Source: Azospira sp. I13 (lineage in GTDB: Bacteria; Pseudomonadota; Gammaproteobacteria; Burkholderiales; Rhodocyclaceae). Taken from it: DNA of 64,000 nt. Where the stretch lies: positions 235,573 through 299,572 of the forward strand of contig NZ_BFBP01000002.1 of NCBI RefSeq assembly GCF_003112695.1. Direction: 5' to 3'. Position 1 is the stretch's first letter, and every line of letters starts with the position of its first letter. Below the pieces are notes generated by a model. That model worked only from the letters and a program-made list of their open reading frames with translations. It did not search any database and was not told the origin of the DNA. The position numbers and the translations under genes were made by a program. Positions 63,086 through 64,000 of the stretch are shown here, piece by piece.

Positions 63086-63370
63086 ATGTCCCAATCGACC
63101 CACAACACCGACTATCAGCTCTTGCTGTCCGTCCTCAAGGCGGCCCGTAAGCGCGTGGGCGTGTCGCAGGTCGAATTGGCCGAGCGCCTTGAAAACACCC
63201 AGACCTTCGTGTCCAAGTGCGAGCGTGGTGAACGTCGGATCGACGCCGTGGAGTTGGTGGAATTCGCCGAAGCGCTTGGTGTCCCGCCGCTGGAACTTTT
63301 TGGCGAATATCTGGAGAAGCGGGACCGAGGACTGTTCCCGAGGGACAAGAAGACGAGAAATCGCCGCTGA
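63086..63370 (+). CDS. XRE-family helix-turn-helix regulator
   Basis: Protein of 94 residues: LKAARKRVGVSQVELAERLENTQTFVSKCERGERRI is a classical Cro/CI HTH, followed by VELVEFAEALGVPPLELF. The ATG directly follows an inverted repeat with no SD sequence, so the transcript may be leaderless or the translation weak. Likely controls the neighbouring cargo and itself. Confidence 0.88.
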   Translation: MSQSTHNTDYQLLLSVLKAARKRVGVSQVELAERLENTQTFVSKCERGERRIDAVELVEFAEALGVPPLELFGEYLEKRDRGLFPRDKKTRNRR

Positions 63371-63382
63371 CGCGAGACCTTC

Positions 63383-63820
63383 TCAGACGCCGCCGTGGCC
63401 GATGCGCTCCCAAGCCTCGCGGAACGGGTCCTGCTCGTAGTCGGTCGGTTGCAGCCAGAAGGACACCCGGCCGTCCTTCTCGCCCCGGTGGGCGCGCTCG
63501 CGCACCTCGGACGGCAGAAGGATGAAAGCGGATGGTGTGGGCGTGGCGACCTTGTTCACGATGACCCAGAAGTCGCCCATGATTTTGTCGAGGCTCGTGC
63601 CGAGCGGAACGGGGTTGCGCTTGCTCAGCGCCTTGACCTGGACGCCGACGAAGCGGGAGGCGTCGCGGCTATAGGCGATGATGTCGACGCCGCGGGCGTT
63701 GCGCGCGGTCGGCATGACATTCCACCCGAGCAGGGACAGGCGGTAGCAGCAGTAGTACAGCCCCACGTTGCCCGTGAGCTGCGGGTCTAGAGTCGCGCTA
63801 CCGTTCCCGTTGTCTGCCAT
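63383..63820 (-). CDS. PD-(D/E)XK-like protein
   Basis: From the ATG at 63820 the protein has 145 residues: TGNVGLYYCCYRLSLLGW then ARNARGVDIIAYS and FVGVQVKALS form the N-helix, Asp and QVK parts of a restriction-endonuclease-like fold (D-xn-QxK variant). The rest, WVIVNKVATPTPSAFILLP, is a beta-rich C-terminal half. Nuclease activity is possible but unproven. It ends 12 bases from the XRE stop (convergent). The longer frame to 63919 runs into the tRNA. Confidence 0.7.
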   Translation of the reverse strand: MADNGNGSATLDPQLTGNVGLYYCCYRLSLLGWNVMPTARNARGVDIIAYSRDASRFVGVQVKALSKRNPVPLGTSLDKIMGDFWVIVNKVATPTPSAFILLPSEVRERAHRGEKDGRVSFWLQPTDYEQDPFREAWERIGHGGV

Positions 63821-63840
63821 CGCTGCCGAGCCTCCATAGC

Positions 63841-63871
63841 AAAAAGGGCAGCTCGCGTGAGCTGCCCTTCC
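63841..63871 (-). terminator. Terminator of the right-hand tRNA-Thr
   Basis: On the minus strand AAGGGCAGCTC-ACGC-GAGCTGCCCTTTTT, 10 bases past the tRNA CCA end. It is island-side sequence, different from the terminator at 52676-52698. Confidence 0.9.
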
Positions 63872-63880
63872 TACTTCAAG

Positions 63881-63956
63881 TGGTGCCGGCAAGAGGAGTC
63901 GAACCCCCGACCTTCGCATTACGAATGCGCTGCTCTACCAACTGAGCTATGCCGGC
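63881..63956 (-). tRNA. tRNA-Thr (anticodon CGU), right attachment site
   Basis: Complete 76-nt cloverleaf on the minus strand with GCCGGCA/TGCCGGC acceptor stem (7 of 7 pairs), D arm AGCTCAGTTGGTAGAGC, anticodon CGT in ATTCGTAAT, T arm GGGGGTTCGACTCCTCT and encoded CCA. It contains the 19-bp core also found at 52745-52763, so it is a junction of the integrated element. Confidence 0.95.
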
Positions 63957-64000
63957 AAAAACCGAAACTTGTTCAAACCGTGTTCGTTCGTCACTGCGGC

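Larger units (their letters stand above)
52745..63926 (+). mobile_element. Integrated tRNA-Thr element, satellite-like, 11.2 kb between att cores
   Basis: The element is bounded by 19-bp identical cores (positions 52745-52763 and 63908-63926) in the anticodon arm of tRNA-Thr(CGU). It encodes a tyrosine integrase next to the left core, a terminase-small-subunit-like protein, a repeat-array origin, a primase-helicase and an AlpA-like regulator, with cargo (TIR, SLATT, XRE, nuclease-like) at the right. No capsid, portal, tail or lysis gene is seen. This gene set is typical of phage satellites (P4/PICI type) rather than of a prophage or an ICE. The exact class is inference. Confidence 0.8.

Overview
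The window looks like a chromosome segment of a GC-rich, respiring, facultatively microaerobic betaproteobacterium. A Rhodocyclales (Azospira-like) host is the best guess. The evidence is the trxA-rho order, a cobalamin operon mixing anaerobic-type genes (cbiX, cbiD, cbiG) with a CobL-type fusion, a ccoNOQP-GH-IS cluster, class I PHA synthase, an Fnr regulator with many Fnr boxes, and a PsrA-type fad operator. The genus is inference; the gene calls rest on motifs read in the sequence.

Layout. 1-8321 (+): a tight cobalamin (corrin ring) operon, cut at the left edge: cobM', cbiX, cbiC, cbiD, cbiET, cbiL, a GNAT gene, cbiG, cobE, cbiH and a [2Fe-2S] protein. 8432-8665 is a cobalamin riboswitch ahead of a TonB-dependent receptor, so corrin synthesis and probable corrinoid or cobalt uptake are neighbours. 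11190-20693 (-): an orphan hypothetical gene, an acyl-CoA ligase with a PsrA-like operator, a CBS protein and an AddAB-type nuclease-helicase pair. 20706-29480: ferredoxin, thioredoxin, Rho, L31, a membrane glycosyltransferase-like protein, cytochrome c4, oligoribonuclease, an M48 protease, PCD and RsgA.

29883-52506: a region built around oxygen limitation. Fnr and HemN are divergent over one Fnr box. A six-gene operon (hemerythrin, DUF2249, membrane protein, NnrS, SirB, hemerythrin) and a three-gene operon (nitronate monooxygenase-like, soluble MCP-like, ODP di-iron protein) each have an Fnr box. PHA synthase, a beta-CASP nuclease and a Usp protein follow, then the cbb3 oxidase structural and assembly genes. 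Between ccoS and ccoN an extra Fnr box is followed, at class II promoter spacing, by two hairpins and a T-run: a candidate Fnr-activated small RNA.

52718-63956: an integrated element flanked by a tRNA-Thr(CGU) 3' half on the left and a complete tRNA-Thr on the right, sharing a 19-bp identical core. It carries a tyrosine integrase, small unknown genes, a terminase-small-subunit-like protein, a repeat array with a 46-bp dyad (probable replication origin), a primase-helicase and an AlpA-like regulator, so it resembles a phage satellite. Its cargo end holds a TIR-like gene overlapping a four-helix SLATT/DUF4231 membrane protein, the strongest candidate for an under-described immune system here, followed by a secreted protein, an XRE regulator and a PD-(D/E)XK-like protein.
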